From Crossaster papposus (taxonomy: Eukaryota; Echinodermata; Asteroidea; Velatida; Solasteridae), in NCBI GenBank assembly GCA_037893245.1, contig JBAIAA010000751.1, positions 496,001 to 560,000 of the forward strand: a stretch of DNA of 64,000 nucleotides, given 5' to 3'. Each line of letters begins with the position of its first letter. The first letter of the stretch is position 1. The position numbers and the translations under genes were made by a program. Below are positions 9,495 to 23,100 of this stretch, in pieces. The notes beneath the pieces were generated by a model. The model ran no database searches, had not been told where the DNA came from, and saw nothing but the letters and a program-made list of their open reading frames with translations.

Positions 9495-11592
9495 TATATT
9501 TTGGGCCAGACTGGCTCACTTTCCCCTCCATGAGATGGCTTTGGGCCAGACCGGTTCACTGCACTCTGTATGGGCCTTTTCGAAACCGTTGCTTCGTCTT
9601 TGGCTTTGGCTTCGCCTCCGAATTCCGAAATACTGAGAAGCAAATAGAAATGGAAGAAAATTGAAATAGTCTAACTTTTGGGTTCACATCAATCGAGTGA
9701 ATGTTTCTGAAGTACAACAGGCGTCAGAATGTGGCTGGAGATCTTGCAGTTGGGAGTCAAAAAATCGCCTTAAGCCAAAGACGAAGACGAAGCCAGGGAT
9801 TCGAAAAAGGCCCTAGGTATGGCTTTGGGCCAGACCGGCACACTGCACTCTGTAGATGGCTTTGGGCCAGACCGGCACACTGCACTCTGTAGATGGCTTT
9901 GGGCCAGACCGGCTCACTGCACTCTGTAGATGGCTTGGGCCAGACCGGCTCACTGCACTCCGTAGAAGGCTACATGTATGTGTCAGACCATCTCATTGCA
10001 CTACATAGATGGCTATGGGCCACACCGGCTAACTGCACTCCGTAGATGGCTATGAGCCAAACTGGCTCACTGCACTCCGTAGATGGCTTTGTGTCGGACC
10101 ATCTCACTGCCCTTCGTAGATGGCTATGGGCCACACCGGCTAACTGCGCTCCGTAGATGGCTTAGGGCCAGACCGGCTCACTGCACTTCGTAGATGGCTA
10201 TGGGCCAGACCGGCTAACTGCACTTCGTAGATGGCTATGGGCCAGACCGGCTCACTACACTCCGTAGATGGCTATGGGCCAGACCGGCTCACTGCACTTC
10301 GTAGATGGCTTTGGGCCACACCGGCTAACTGCGCTCCGTAGATGGCTTAGGGCCAGACCGGCTCACTGCACTTCGTAGATGGCTATGGGCCAGACCGGCT
10401 AACTGCACTTCGTAGATGGCTATGGGCCAGACCGGCTAACTGCACTCCGTAGATGGCTATGGGCCAGACCGGCTAACTGCACTCCGTAGATGGCTATGGG
10501 CCAGACCGGCTCACTGCACTCCGTAGATGGCTATGGGCCAGACCAGCTCACTGCACTCCGTAGATGGCTATGGGCCAGACCGGCTCACTGCACTTCGTAG
10601 ATGGCTATGTGTCAGACCATCTCACTGCACTTCGTAGATGGCTATGGGCCAGACCGGCTCACTGCATTTCGTAGATGGCTTTGGGCCAGACCGGCTCACT
10701 GCACTTCGTAGATGGCTATGGGCCAGACCGGCTCACTGCACTTCGTAGATGGCTATGGGTCAGACCGGCTCACTGCACTTCGTAGATGGCTTTGGGCCAG
10801 ACCGGCTCACTGCACTTCGTAGATGGCTATGGGTCAGACCGGCTCACTGCACTTCGTAGATGGCTTTGGGCCAGACCGGCTCACTGCACTTCGTAGATGG
10901 CTATGGGCCAGACCGGCTCACTGCACTTCGTAGATGGCTATGAGCCAGACCGGCTCACTGCACTCCGTAGATGGCTATGGGTCAGACCGGCTCACTGCAC
11001 TTTGTAGATGGCTTTGGGCCAGACCGGCTCACTGCACTTCGTAGATGGCTATGGGCCAGACCGGCTCACTGCACTTCGTAGATGGCCCTGGGCCAGACCG
11101 GCTCACTGCACTTCGTAGATGGCTATGGGCCAGACCGGCTCACTGCACTTCGTAGATGGCTATGGGCCAGACCGGCTCACTGCACTTCGTAGATGGCTTT
11201 GGGCCAGACCGGCTCACTGCACTTCGTAGATGGCTATGGGCCAGACCAGCTCACTGCACTTCGTAGATGGCTATGGGCCAGACCGGCTCACTGCACTTCG
11301 TAGATGGCTTTGGGCCAGACCGGCTCACTGCACTTCGTAGATGGCTTTGGGCCAGACCGGCTCACTGCACTTCGTAGATGGCTTTGGGCCAGACCGGCTC
11401 ACTGCACTTCGTAGATGGCTATGGGCCAGACCGGCTCACTGCACTTCGTAGATGGCTTTGGGCCAGACCGGCTCACTGCACTTCGTAGATGGCTTTGGGC
11501 CAGACCGGCTCACTGCACTTCGTAGATGGCTTTGGGCCAGACCGGCTCACTGCACTTCGTAGATGGTTATGGGCCAGACCGGCTCACTGCAC
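9495..11592. repeat. 37-bp minisatellite, about 47 units plus two outlying units
   Basis: The unit is GGCTATGGGCCAGACCGGCT followed by CACTGCACTTCGTAGAT (37 bp). The main array runs from 9828 to 11592; two diverged units at 9495-9577 are separated from it by a 250-bp insert. Units alternate TTTGGGCC and TATGGGCC, and a TATGTGTCAGACCATCTC variant appears at about 9975, 10090 and 10607, so higher-order duplication is likely. There is no coding meaning. Confidence 0.95.
9578..9826. mobile_element. Palindromic insert inside the minisatellite
   Basis: Left end GGCCTTTTCGAAACC with TTCGTCTTTGGCTT; right end AAGCCAAAGACGAAGACGAA with TTCGAAAAAGGCC. These are inverted copies, so this is a MITE-like element of about 250 bp. 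GTATG occurs on both sides. Confidence 0.7.
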
Positions 11593-11599
11593 CTCCGAC

Positions 11600-13310
11600 G
11601 TCCTTGGACTTCTGGCCACGCCCACACAAATTATGGACCTGGCTCGTCAATAAACTGGTATTAATATTTATAACTGTATTAAATTATTTAATTGTAATCA
11701 CCTGGGTATAATTTCTACTGTAAATATTAAATTCATTGTTCATTGTTAAATTAATTGCTGGTTTTCACTTTTGTGAAACCGTACCCTAGTTCAGTTTGTT
11801 TAAATATTTAATTTTGGCACATGTAACAGTAAACAAAACATAAAGACAGTTCTACATGTGAGTAGTCGGACTTACAAGTGGGACTTTTTCTCGTAATTTT
11901 TTGTCTATTTCAAGTTAAAAAAACACAAATGAAATATAATTTCCCAAACATAATTTAAATTGTGTATGTAATCTATCTATAACTCCAGGACTCTCTGTGT
12001 TTATGTGTGTCCGCCCGTATTTTGATTATCTCCAGAACCGGGCCTTGTGTGAAGTTGAAAATCGGGTGTTTTCAGGTGTATTGCTCAGGACCCAAGAATG
12101 TCAACTCTGTGTGTTTGGGTGAGTGGTCCTCAAAAAAGCTCCAATAAATCTGCAAAAAAAAACAGCAACATCGGAGGCCTAGACCCGCAAACATAGACCG
12201 CCACGCACTGCTGTATTTATATTATAGACTATGCGCGCTTAGAGCGACCATTCGCAGTAATTTTACAGTATTACGACGACCATCGTCGTTAGGACGACCG
12301 TTTGCCGGTCGTCCGAGCGCCCAAGTAATCGATAAAATTTCATTTTTTTAAATTTTATTGAGTATTGAGTATGATTTGGGTACATTACCCAATAGATTTT
12401 TAATTTTGTGGCAAAAGCTCTAGGTAAAAACGGGTTAGGTTACAAATAAGAAAAAAAAATATACCGTACGTTTGTGTGGACCGGTTATTATTTATATCAT
12501 CATATTATTATATATATAATTTTTTTTAATTTCTTTTTTCTCTAATTCTTAATTTGTATGTAGTTTAATTGTTTCCACCCTCAATTGGGCATGCTGAACC
12601 TTTTGGTTATAGGAATGTTTTTTATTCCTCCTCGGCATTGCCTTCTTCGCTTCTTGATAGTTTTATATATTTGTTCTTAATTTAACTTTTTGTAATTTTT
12701 ACCTAATGAAGTGGAGTAAAATAAATAATAATAATAATAATAATAATAAATACACTCTTCAAATACACTCTTTGGCGCCACGTTTGCAGATCTACCGGAG
12801 GCCGCGCTATTTTCCCGTTCGAACAGCCACATTTCGAACGTGCACTGCACCAGCAAAACCCAATTACAAATGGACAAGGAGGAAATTGTAAGATGAAATT
12901 TCATCTTTGAACAAATTGGCTGGCAATCACCCTGCAACTTCCTCGACTTTTGGAGAGGAAATTTAACTGCGGCTATGAGTTATGAGGGTAATGAGCGACA
13001 TTAAACCCAATAGCGCGGTATCATTTACCGACATGCCGTTCTATTAAAATACCTGACATTAACAAATACCAGGCGGGGGTTAACTGTACACATGCACTGA
13101 GACAATGTCAAAGCAATAAACATGTCCTGTATAATACAAACAGATGATTTACGTGTAACTTGACAAAATATTTAACATTTTTTTCAATTTGTATATTAGC
13201 ACGTCCAAAGACCAACAGCACAACTGCATGAATATGATTAAATTTATCGCACTCTCTATAATTATTTTGTAGAAAAAAATCATCTATCACAACAGAAGGA
13301 TATGTTCCTG
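11600..13310. other. Intergenic, no gene recognised
   Basis: AT-rich. Contains an (AAT)n run at 12722-12750 and a block of CGACGACC-type words near 12245-12310. I looked for further TMCO6-like ARM exons on the minus strand here and found none. Confidence 0.45.
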
Positions 13311-13317
13311 TTTCGCT

Positions 13318-13425
13318 GTTTAACCAGTTCGCGCCGGAGGATGTATACACGCAAAGTTTTCCCAAAATTCAAAACAGATGAAGAATAAACTCGTCCCAAA
13401 CAAGGCCCGAAAAAACATTTACTAT
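13318..13425 (+). mobile_element. MITE family A, 5' part
   Basis: TTAACCAGTTCGCGCCGG at 13318-13336 followed by AGGATGTATACACGCAAAG and ATTCAAAACAGATGA. The 3' half is lost. Confidence 0.8.
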
Positions 13426-13822
13426 CCACAGATGACGCGTTAATTCATTAGGCACAGCAATTTAATTCCGCGGAGGACGTGTATTAACGCTGCAAAAGTG
13501 TCCTTGGTTGTGGCGGTTGACGTGTATTTATGCCAAAAGTTACCCGCTAGTGCTGCGGAAGAGGGGTATACACGACTGACATGTATGGAATACACCCGGT
13601 GGACGTGAATATACATCGATGTTGCCAAGCATGCTTCGTTAACGAGGATTATCAGCCACGTCCAGTAATTTCTTGTCATTCAAATTTCGAACTATTGTTC
13701 CTTAGTCTCCTTTGAAATTCTTGAAAAGAGGCTTTTTATGTTGGCATCTTGTAGTAGTTGCATTATCAAAACAGGAATATTTTACTGAATAAAAAAAAAA
13801 AAAAAAATTTTGATAAAAAGAA

Positions 13823-13933
13823 ATCCCGGCAGTGGTCTCGGCCTTGCTCGCTGCTGATAGACATTTCCGGCCTTGCTCATGTTTTTAATCTGGGGAAAAC
13901 TTTGCATCTATATACGTCTTCCGAACGTTTTAA
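13823..13933 (-). mobile_element. MITE family A, internal/3' fragment
   Basis: GGCCTTGCTCGCTGCTGATA, GACATTTCCGGCCTTGCTC and GGGGAAAACTTTGCATC match the reverse orientation of family A. The terminal GCGAACTGGTTAA is degenerate. Confidence 0.7.
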
Positions 13934-14094
13934 AAACTTGCAAATATTTCCACAATGCATTCATCTTGACAATGTGGTATACATATATAAATTAATGCAT
14001 GAATGATGGAGGCTGTTCATCCTTCAATGATTAATATTAAAATATTTGATTTACTGGGGACAGCCCTATGCACAGCAAAGAGTCAGATTCTTAC

Positions 14095-14199
14095 CTTGAG
14101 TAAGTTGATGAGAGGTTTAACAGCTCCCTGGTCTACCAGACGATCCCGGCATTCGGGCCCGTCACCAGCAAGGTTGCCTAGAGCCCAGCAACACTGGTC
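14095..14199 (-). CDS. TMCO6: TMCO6-like coding exon 5 (ARM repeat)
   Basis: Acceptor TTGGCAG, donor GTAAGA, exactly 35 codons: DQCCWALGNLAGDGPECRDR followed by LVDQGAVKPLINLLK. WALGN.AGD...CRD is the hallmark of importin-alpha-type ARM repeats. It is the last exon I can identify; the downstream intron would run into the repeat-rich left part of the window. Confidence 0.82.
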
Positions 14200-17100
14200 C
14201 TGCCAAGACAAGGAACAACAAATACAGCGTTGCAGAGATAAGGAAACTCAGAGCAGAATTACAGCTTGTATTTTATAGTAAATATCGTTTAACTGACATG
14301 TTTGAGGTTTTACAATCATGGATGTTAGGAAAAGCAAGAAAAACGGCGTTCATTTTCAACCGGCGCCAGGGGGTGGTGTATGTTGTTCTTGTTTTTTTTG
14401 CGATTGCCGTCCGGCGATCGGGAATTTTTGTTCATAAAAATTAATTTATCTGAACAATTACAGGATATCTAGCGCAGTCTTTTTGCTGGATGCCTACAAT
14501 CATTTCAAATACGTAAGATATTTCCGTAAGATAATTCGGTAGTAATTTTCGGTAGTTTCCATCGGCAAATGGTGTATTCTACAGATACCTCTAAGGAATG
14601 GCTGTGTTTCTAAAGGCAAAATGATCTAAGAAAGTACCAAGCTAATACTTAATCATTCCTGCAATTCTGCCGAATGGCATAAATCTTTGAGTGGTGAATA
14701 CTCAAATAAAGTTTTAAAAAATCCTAGAGCTCTTTGAAATTAAAAACTTACTTGAGAAGTTTTGTAAATTTTTTTGAAAAACTAATGTGTAAATATGTGA
14801 CCCGCTCCATTGTAATCAGGAATAAGTCGCTGGGGCCATTTTACGCAATCGGTCGTTGAAGTGAACGCATGGGTGAAAATCGTGACCAAGTCATTTTCCT
14901 GAACATTGTATTTTTAGGAAGTGTAGTTATCACAGATTATGGTCATTAATGTCTTGTATGTAAAAACAATCAAAAAAGATGAAAATGAAGAGGATTTGTG
15001 TGCGCTGTCCGTATGATTTTGGTCAATTTTGTTTATTTCAAAGCTGTTTTTCTCGGAATGTGGATGCGGCAAATAAATATACACCTGTCGTCTTCATCAG
15101 ACTCATTAACTCATTAACCTTAGAAGATACACACATGTGATGGGTATCATTAGAAAGCTTATGAAATTCCCTTTCTCATCATGTGCATATCTCAAAAAGT
15201 CATTTCGAGACTTATTCCTGATTTCGATGGAGCAGGTCATATGTGGAAACAGGTTAAAATAATTATAGTGGTATGCTAATGTAAATTCACACTTTTCCCC
15301 AAACAAAAATAGGTATACAATATTTATAGTGGTATGCTAATGTAAATTCACACTTTTCCCCAAACAAAAATAGGTATACAATATTGTAACATTAATACAT
15401 ACATGTAATAGTACATGTAACTGTTTAATATTCTGGAAGGGTATACAATACAATGTACACGCATCTTTTGTGTTTCATTTATGAACAACAAGCAATCAAG
15501 CAATCATGTCATTGCGAGCTACATGTACAGTGCCTAGAGCGCTTTTGAGGGATCCTTGGTTTCATTACCAGAAATAATGAATAATAATAATAATGTACAA
15601 CGTAGGTTGTATACATGCATTGTACATTGTATGTACCGGTAACTATGGACCTTTCCAGCGAATACAATGTCATGCTAGCATACGCTGTAAATGATGCATA
15701 AAACGAACACTAGGCCCTACAGGGTTTATCTGGATTTTGTCAATGAAAAGACACCATAGGCAAGTACACTGTGTCTGAAACATTAATCAATTTGGTACAA
15801 TTCGAACTATACAGGATGGAAGGTCGAGGGTACAATTTTTCGGTCACTTGAATTGCGGACTTAATAAATTCAATATACATGTAGGGTTCTGCCCTTTGTC
15901 AATGCATTTTATAAATGTGACCGACTTCACAAAAAGATGTATTAAGTCGCGCTGTGCATTATCACTCACTGAACATTGAGAGGGTGAATAATTGCATGAT
16001 GTAACTTGCATAAACGCTGACTCATTGGTCGAGTTTCTGTTACGTCACGTAATTATACACGCAACGCCACGCGCGCATGCAAATGCGACACAGTTCTGCT
16101 CAGAATTTTCTGAGCGATTATAGCAGATACAAGACAATCTTATCGAAGGTCATGGTGTGGTACGGTGTACGTTAGAGGGCGACCGCATTGGTGGCATGCG
16201 CGCTCTGCACACGCGATTAGCAATTAGGTTGTCTTGCAAACAAGACTAAACAAATATTTATGACCCAATACTTTTACAAAAATTAAGTAAGTTTTCCTCA
16301 TTCGTGTGACATTATTTCCAATATAAGTAATTTCACTGTTGGAAATGGGAAATTCTTTGAAGATTTTATTGTAATGTTCAGTATAAAATAGTAGTGATAC
16401 AGTATGTGCCCAGTGTTAATTAATTTAATCGACTCAGTTTCCATTAACAGACATAGAAAACTACCAGCTTTTATTTCAACCATCTGGAGAGACTGCCATA
16501 AAAGTTAGGCACAATAGGCTGGGAACTATTTTAAATACAAGAGGGGGCTATTCATATTTTCAGTTTGCTGAGCCAATGGCCATTTTCCAAACCTCGGTCG
16601 TGTGTGCAGGTGCTGCTTCCGACTCCAGCTTCCTGATTTTCGACCTCAGATTGTTAAGTTATGAATCAAACTGCTACCCGTTTCAACAAAGAAGGCCTTC
16701 ACATGTGCAAGTAGCCCCTTTGAAGCCCAGGTTTCATAAATAGCCCTAGTAAAAGCCATCGTTTTAAGCTGAAGGACAAAAACTATGACCACAGTTGCTG
16801 AATGCTGGCCACATAGAACAGCAAACCTGGGTTTTGCCTCCTGCTCATTATTTACATACATGTAGTGTTGTAAGAAACGAAACTGAACCGAATCTGAAAC
16901 AAAATCAGGGTTTCAAAAACAATTCTAGGAAAAGATGGAGCCTAAGTAATGGGAGACAAAATTTGGACAATATTAGTTATCCTGTGAGCCTGAGTGGAAC
17001 ACGGAATAATGTAGTGCATACAGTATGTGTCCCATAAATACCATGAGGTCAAAGGCCTAGTGAGACAAAAGCACACTTCATTTCCCGTGTTCCACAAATT

Positions 17101-20100
17101 TATCTTCAAGCAAACTTGATGCGCAGTAAAGATAGAACACGTATGGCGCTGTGCCCAAAACTAGAATTTACCACACGCACGCATAATTACCAGTTCGCAG
17201 ATTGTGGCGATCCACATGGGACGCAAACACGTAACTTTTGAATAGGCCGTATTTTTTTTTACGTTGAGGGTGCCTTGCTCACAGTGGTGGGAGTATAATT
17301 AAAAGTGATTAAAAGATAATTTACGTCAGTTTACATATTCTTACAGCTCTAAAATTAACATTTTCCAATATTTTATTTTTAGATAAAAGTAAAGTTACTA
17401 AACTACTTCATTAAACAAGATTTTGCCTGTGTTTGGTACCCAGAAAATGGCGTCTTACAGCGCTTTCAGGCGACCAGGAATACAGCGCATTGCCAATGAT
17501 TTGTGCATCACTGCATTTTGTTTATCGTGCAAGACGTGGAGTTAGAACGGTGCAAGGCGTGGAGTTTCATGTAGAACAGCGCAATGGAGTTTGATATATA
17601 GGCTGTGCAATATTGTGTCATATCACCACTGGTTGTTGCCATGGATCGATCAATCAAGATCGAGGATTCAAGTTTATGAAGATAATACATTTTGATTAGC
17701 CAATGCATTTCCTAAACTGCATTTTGTCTCTAGCTTGGGCTACAATTGCTTCTGATGCCACAACGCCACAATAAAGCCTCGATTTCAGAAATATAATGCT
17801 GCGTTCCAATCGCGTCGTGTTTATCGTATTCACTGTGAATTTCTCCATGTTCACGAGTGGGTTGCATTCCAAATGCTACCCACCAAGACGCACGCGCACA
17901 GTCGAGTTAGTCGTGGGGTAAGGACATTCTTTATCGCGCAAGAACTCGTACGTGAACGTGAACGCATGCGCGAGTATTTCACTCGTTTATGAAGTCATGA
18001 ACATGGAGAAAAAAATTCCACCTCAAGTTCACCACTGGTGAACACGAGTTACCAGGCGATTAGAACGCCATTATACGACTCGTGAACTCGTGAACACGAT
18101 AAACACGACGCGATTGGAACGCAGTATTAGCCGCCACTGAAATAAGAGCATTTTCCAAACCCCAGCTTGGGCTCCGGCTCCGGCTCCATTCCCATTGCCA
18201 AACTGCATGAACTAAGCCAAAGACGGAGACGAAGCTGGGGTCTGGGTAACGACCAAGGAAACTGACCTGAAGAGCTGCGTTTTGGCCACTGAGGTACGTG
18301 ACCAGATAGGGGGCAGCAGACTGCAACACCACCATGCAGTGCTCATGGATGCTGGCGGATAAGTTGGTGATGCACCAGGATGCTTCGAGTTGCAAGGTGG
18401 GGTCACGGCCGCTCAACAAACCAACAAGGGCATGCAGTGAGTTGTCTACACTGCTCAAGAAAAACAAATATACAACTACATGTATGCACTAATAAGTAAA
18501 ACTCAACTCTGCTACAGTATCAGTGGTCACTGTTTGTTACATCGGAATTTGGGAACATTTGTGACCGGCTCTACAAAAAGGTGTCTTATGTCGCGAAAAA
18601 ATGAAATTGAGTTATATACCGTAATTTCCTGCGGTAAAGACGCGGCTTATCTGACTTTCTAAACCACAAAAACATCGCCGCGCCTTATCTTTCGGTGCGC
18701 CGTATATGATGTCGCTTGAGTTCAAAGTGATGGTCTTTGTGTGAAGAATTCTTTGAACGCCGCAATCTTACTCAATAATGCGGTCAACCAATTAGCTCAA
18801 CTCTCCAGACATTGTGACCGTGTTTCCATTAACAATGCCGCGATGTGTTGATCCCCTACGACCGTACATGTACATATGTATACATGTGATTTAGCACTCG
18901 GCAGCGTGTGTAGTTTTGTTTGCAAGACGATCTTCGCGATGTGGGGCGCCCTCTAACGTACGCCGTAGACCACGCGCGAATTACCTTCGCTAAGACCGAA
19001 GGTCATTGCATGTATGGTACGGCGTACGTTAGAGGACGCCCGCATCGGCGGCCTACGCGCGCTGCATATATCGCGATTAAGATCGTCTTGCAAATAAGAC
19101 TACAGCGTGCGCTGCATGACGCGTACAACAGCGATAAAAAGCTGGCCTGTACTATGTGGCCTTTTTCTAAACGTTTTTTTCGTCTACGTTCCGGCTTCAT
19201 GCAATTCACCATCCGAACTACACAGCGCGGAGCATTCACAACGACTGGAAAAAAGACTAGGGGGTGTCGCAATTAGGGATACCCGCACGCAATCGCTGCA
19301 TGTGATGTACATGTGCATGTACATGTGCATGTACATGCATGCAGTTTATACTGCAGTGATACATGATATGTATCGGCAAAGTAAACCTTGTGCGATATTG
19401 TGACTACTGGTTTGAAGTTTTCATACATTGTTTGCGTGCCAGATAAACTCAAGTACTCAGCAAATTCTTGCTTGGAATAGTGGGATCGTTCTAAGGCAAC
19501 AAAATGACCCCTTTGTGGCGATGTACCTACACCGGGTGGCGCCTGGTGTTCTTCTGGGTGCGTTCAAGCATGCGCCTTTTTCGGCGGTGCGCTTTTTCTG
19601 TTGACGTTTGAATTTTGGGGGGTGATTTTAGGGACCTGCGCCTTAACCGCCGAGCGCCTTGTCCGCAGGAAATTACGGTACATGGTTAGAAAGCCCACAA
19701 CGTACGCTTTCATTTAGTATATAATAGAGATCCATAGACCCTCCCATTTTGGAGACACGACGTGTTTACATATTGATTACTTTCACGGAGTTCAAATTAA
19801 ATTGTAAAAATGTAATTTACAAATATGCATCTTAGAGACACATAGTTTAAAAATTCCACCAGTATTTGGTTTGTGATTCGCGAATGTTGTCGGCAGGCAT
19901 TCGAACGATGCATACAAGAATACAAGACACTATTATTGGTCTGTTGAGTACATGACACGCAAGTCGCTGCATTCAGCTAAATGCAAACGCTGATTGTAAC
20001 CGCAATGCGAATTGTGACTTGGCAAATTTTAAATTAAAATTGAAATCGAAGAATATTGTTTTCCCCGAAACATACAGCATTCACAGAGCTAACACTTCGT

Positions 20101-23100
20101 CAGGCTAGTTGTCAAACACTTTTCTTTTGATTTCGAGCACTTTCGCTGCTTTAAATGATATTCATAAATACCTGGGACAGTTTAGGCATTCCTATTGGTC
20201 GAGAGCCCGTCACGTGGCCGGTATTAAACGGACGATAAAGACATGGCTGGAAAGTGTTTAAACATATAGATGGAAACAACATTCCGTCCCCAGGGCTCAC
20301 TTTATTTCCAACCCTGAACCGTACCTCGTCTCCCAAAAATAAGAGCGGGTAGTGTTGAGCGCGTACAGCTCAACACCTTGGGAACGAGGTTGCCAATGGC
20401 AGTAATAGTCTGGTTCACAGTAAATACGCTTTATTGCATGTATTGTGTAGAGAGCGACAGAGGCGGAAACATGTCATTTAGACACAGACAGAATGGCGAA
20501 ACACCAAAATTTACTTGCGACAATTTTGCAGGATTTTCGGGGCTTTTTGGGCTGAATTTTACAAAAAAAGTATTTATGAATGAGAATAAATGTGTGTTCG
20601 GTCGGTATTAATCACTCTGTTTAATACCTCTTGGAGTCTGGGTGCTGATAATTACCCTCGCCTTCGGCTCGGGTAATTATTAGCACCCAGACTCCAATCG
20701 GTATTAAACAGAGTGATTAAAACCTCTCGAACACACATTTATTCCCTTATTAATATACCTCCAAATAGGCACTTGGGGAGACAATCCCATAGAGATGTAC
20801 ACAAACTTAAAACAGTCCTAACTTGTTTACCCTAACCCTTTTCTCTATGATCTCGAAGGACGCGGCTACAACATGGTCGAGCCGCTGGCACGTAAAGGCG
20901 CCTATTGCAGCCGACCACATCGACTCATATATGACTAAGGAGCACAGCCTGAGATTGAAAGTGTTTGATTTTTCCAGAGGGAGGAAAACCGGAGAACCCG
21001 GAGAAAACCAACGCACAACTCTACTCACTTATGGTCCGGGCCGGTAATCGAACCCGGGCCACATTGGTGAGAGACGAGTGCTTTACACATAAGCCGCCAC
21101 CCAAAATGATTATGACATGTATACCATCCCTTTAAATTGAAAAAGTGAACCTAAACATTTATTTTAATTGGCCTAATGTTTCAACTCAAGAAGTTTGTGT
21201 ACCGACTCCCTTTTTCCCAACAATCTCTAACATAACTCTCTGAGGAGAAGTAGAGGGAAATACTGTATCATACTGTGAACACAATGGGAACATTGGAAGT
21301 GAAAAGGTACCCAAAGGTAATTTCTGTAGATGACTAGGTCTCCACTAGAAATTTCACGAATTACTCAAATTACTCTAAAACTAGGGTTAGAATATGTGTT
21401 AGGGTTTGTTTTGGGGTTAGGGTATAATATATGGTATATATTGGGTTGTAATTTCAAACCAAGAAAATTAATTGTGGTTGAAATACATGTAGGAGCATTT
21501 TAACAATTTTGTGCACAAGAACAAAGAGATGTCTCCACAAGGATACAAAAATGCGAATCAGTGAACTAACAATCTGTACATTGTGTGATGAGTCTGATGT
21601 ACCAATATCTGGGGCCAATTTCATAAAACGTGTAAGCACCAACATTTGCTTAGCAAGAAAAAAAAACCAGGGTTACAAACCAAAATTTCAGTTGATGTTT
21701 ATTCGTTGTGACTGGTATTCAGCTGGTTTTTTTGCTTTGAATGAAAAGCAAATGGAGTTTAGGCCGATAACCTGTTTTTACTGAGCAAGACTTTTTTGTG
21801 CTAAGCAAATAATTGTGCTTACATGTTTTATGAAATTGGCCCCTGGTGGACTTAGCCCAACTTGACCCAGTATTAACTGGTGCCCTGGAACTCCAATTTT
21901 GACTTGGGTCTGTTGTACTAGCGCCCGAGCCCGACTAGTGGATAAAGCTAAAATCTATTAGGTCCAACTCAAAAACATTGCAAAAATCACACAAATACCT
22001 CCAAATACTTAACAAATACCTCAAATCCACCTAAATCGGCTTCCATTTATGTGTATCAAAGATGAACTTCTGGGGCTTCGGTGGTACTAGCAATCAATTA
22101 CTGAGGTGCAAATCTAGGAAATGCAATGAGTAGTATAGTACTGCACTGTTGCTCGCCAACTTAAACAACCTCCGATCGCGAGTGTCGCCTTTTCCCGTGG
22201 TCGATCGCTATGTTTTGTGTTATTAAAAGAGTAAAATTTAAATGACAACCTCAAATGACCTTTGACCTCAGTAATCCGATGAACAGTGTTGTTTTCCCAC
22301 CCAAGGGTCACTGCATCCAAGTTTCATAAAAATCCATGACAGCATGTAGAAGTTATACATTTAAAAAAAAACTTCCAGTGAACATTTAACGCACACACAC
22401 ACAAGTGTGTAAACCCCTTCGATCGTGGACGGGGCATTGTCCGACCGTAATCCCTCTTTTGTTTATAACGTTTTCGGATGATCTCCATAGGATTTGCGCA
22501 CGAGTCGAGATCGTGGACCTTGTGTCAATCGTGGACAGCATTGTTTCCCCAAAAATTCCTTTGTCCCCTGTCCACGATCAACGGTGTTTACACACGCACA
22601 CATACAAGTGGGTAAATGCCGTCAATAGGGGACGGGGCATTGTCCGACCGTCTTCCCTCTTTTGTTTGTACTCTAACGTTTTCGGATGATCGCCATAGGA
22701 TTTGCACACGAGTCTGAATCGGGGACCTTTGCGGAATAGGGGACCCCATTGTTCCCTTTGTCATACGTCCCCTATTTCAATCAAAAACAAACTCAGACAC
22801 ACCAAGCTTTACCTTACATACGTACTGTGGGCATTCCTTTGTCTTCGTGTAGTTAAAAAACTTTGACTAAATACTCATTTTTCTCGCTTCCCCAAAACAA
22901 ATTTACCCTCAAATTTGGATTTTGGGCCTCTCAGCTGTCCCTTCTATCTTTTCTATATAACCCTAACCCGTTTTTCCTCTAGCGCTCTTTTTCGGAAACT
23001 GAAAAACGGATTGTGGACCTGGGCAAGTCCACAAACCGTAACCTCTTCCCGCATCGTGTTCGGAGGTCCACAGTGCGTATGCAAGACTAACTCACGTTTG

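Noticed and set aside
9277-9664. Overlapping ORFs on both strands at 9.3-9.6 kb
   Set aside because: No domain recognised, three overlapping frames are open at once, and the right end is minisatellite. I could not support a gene.
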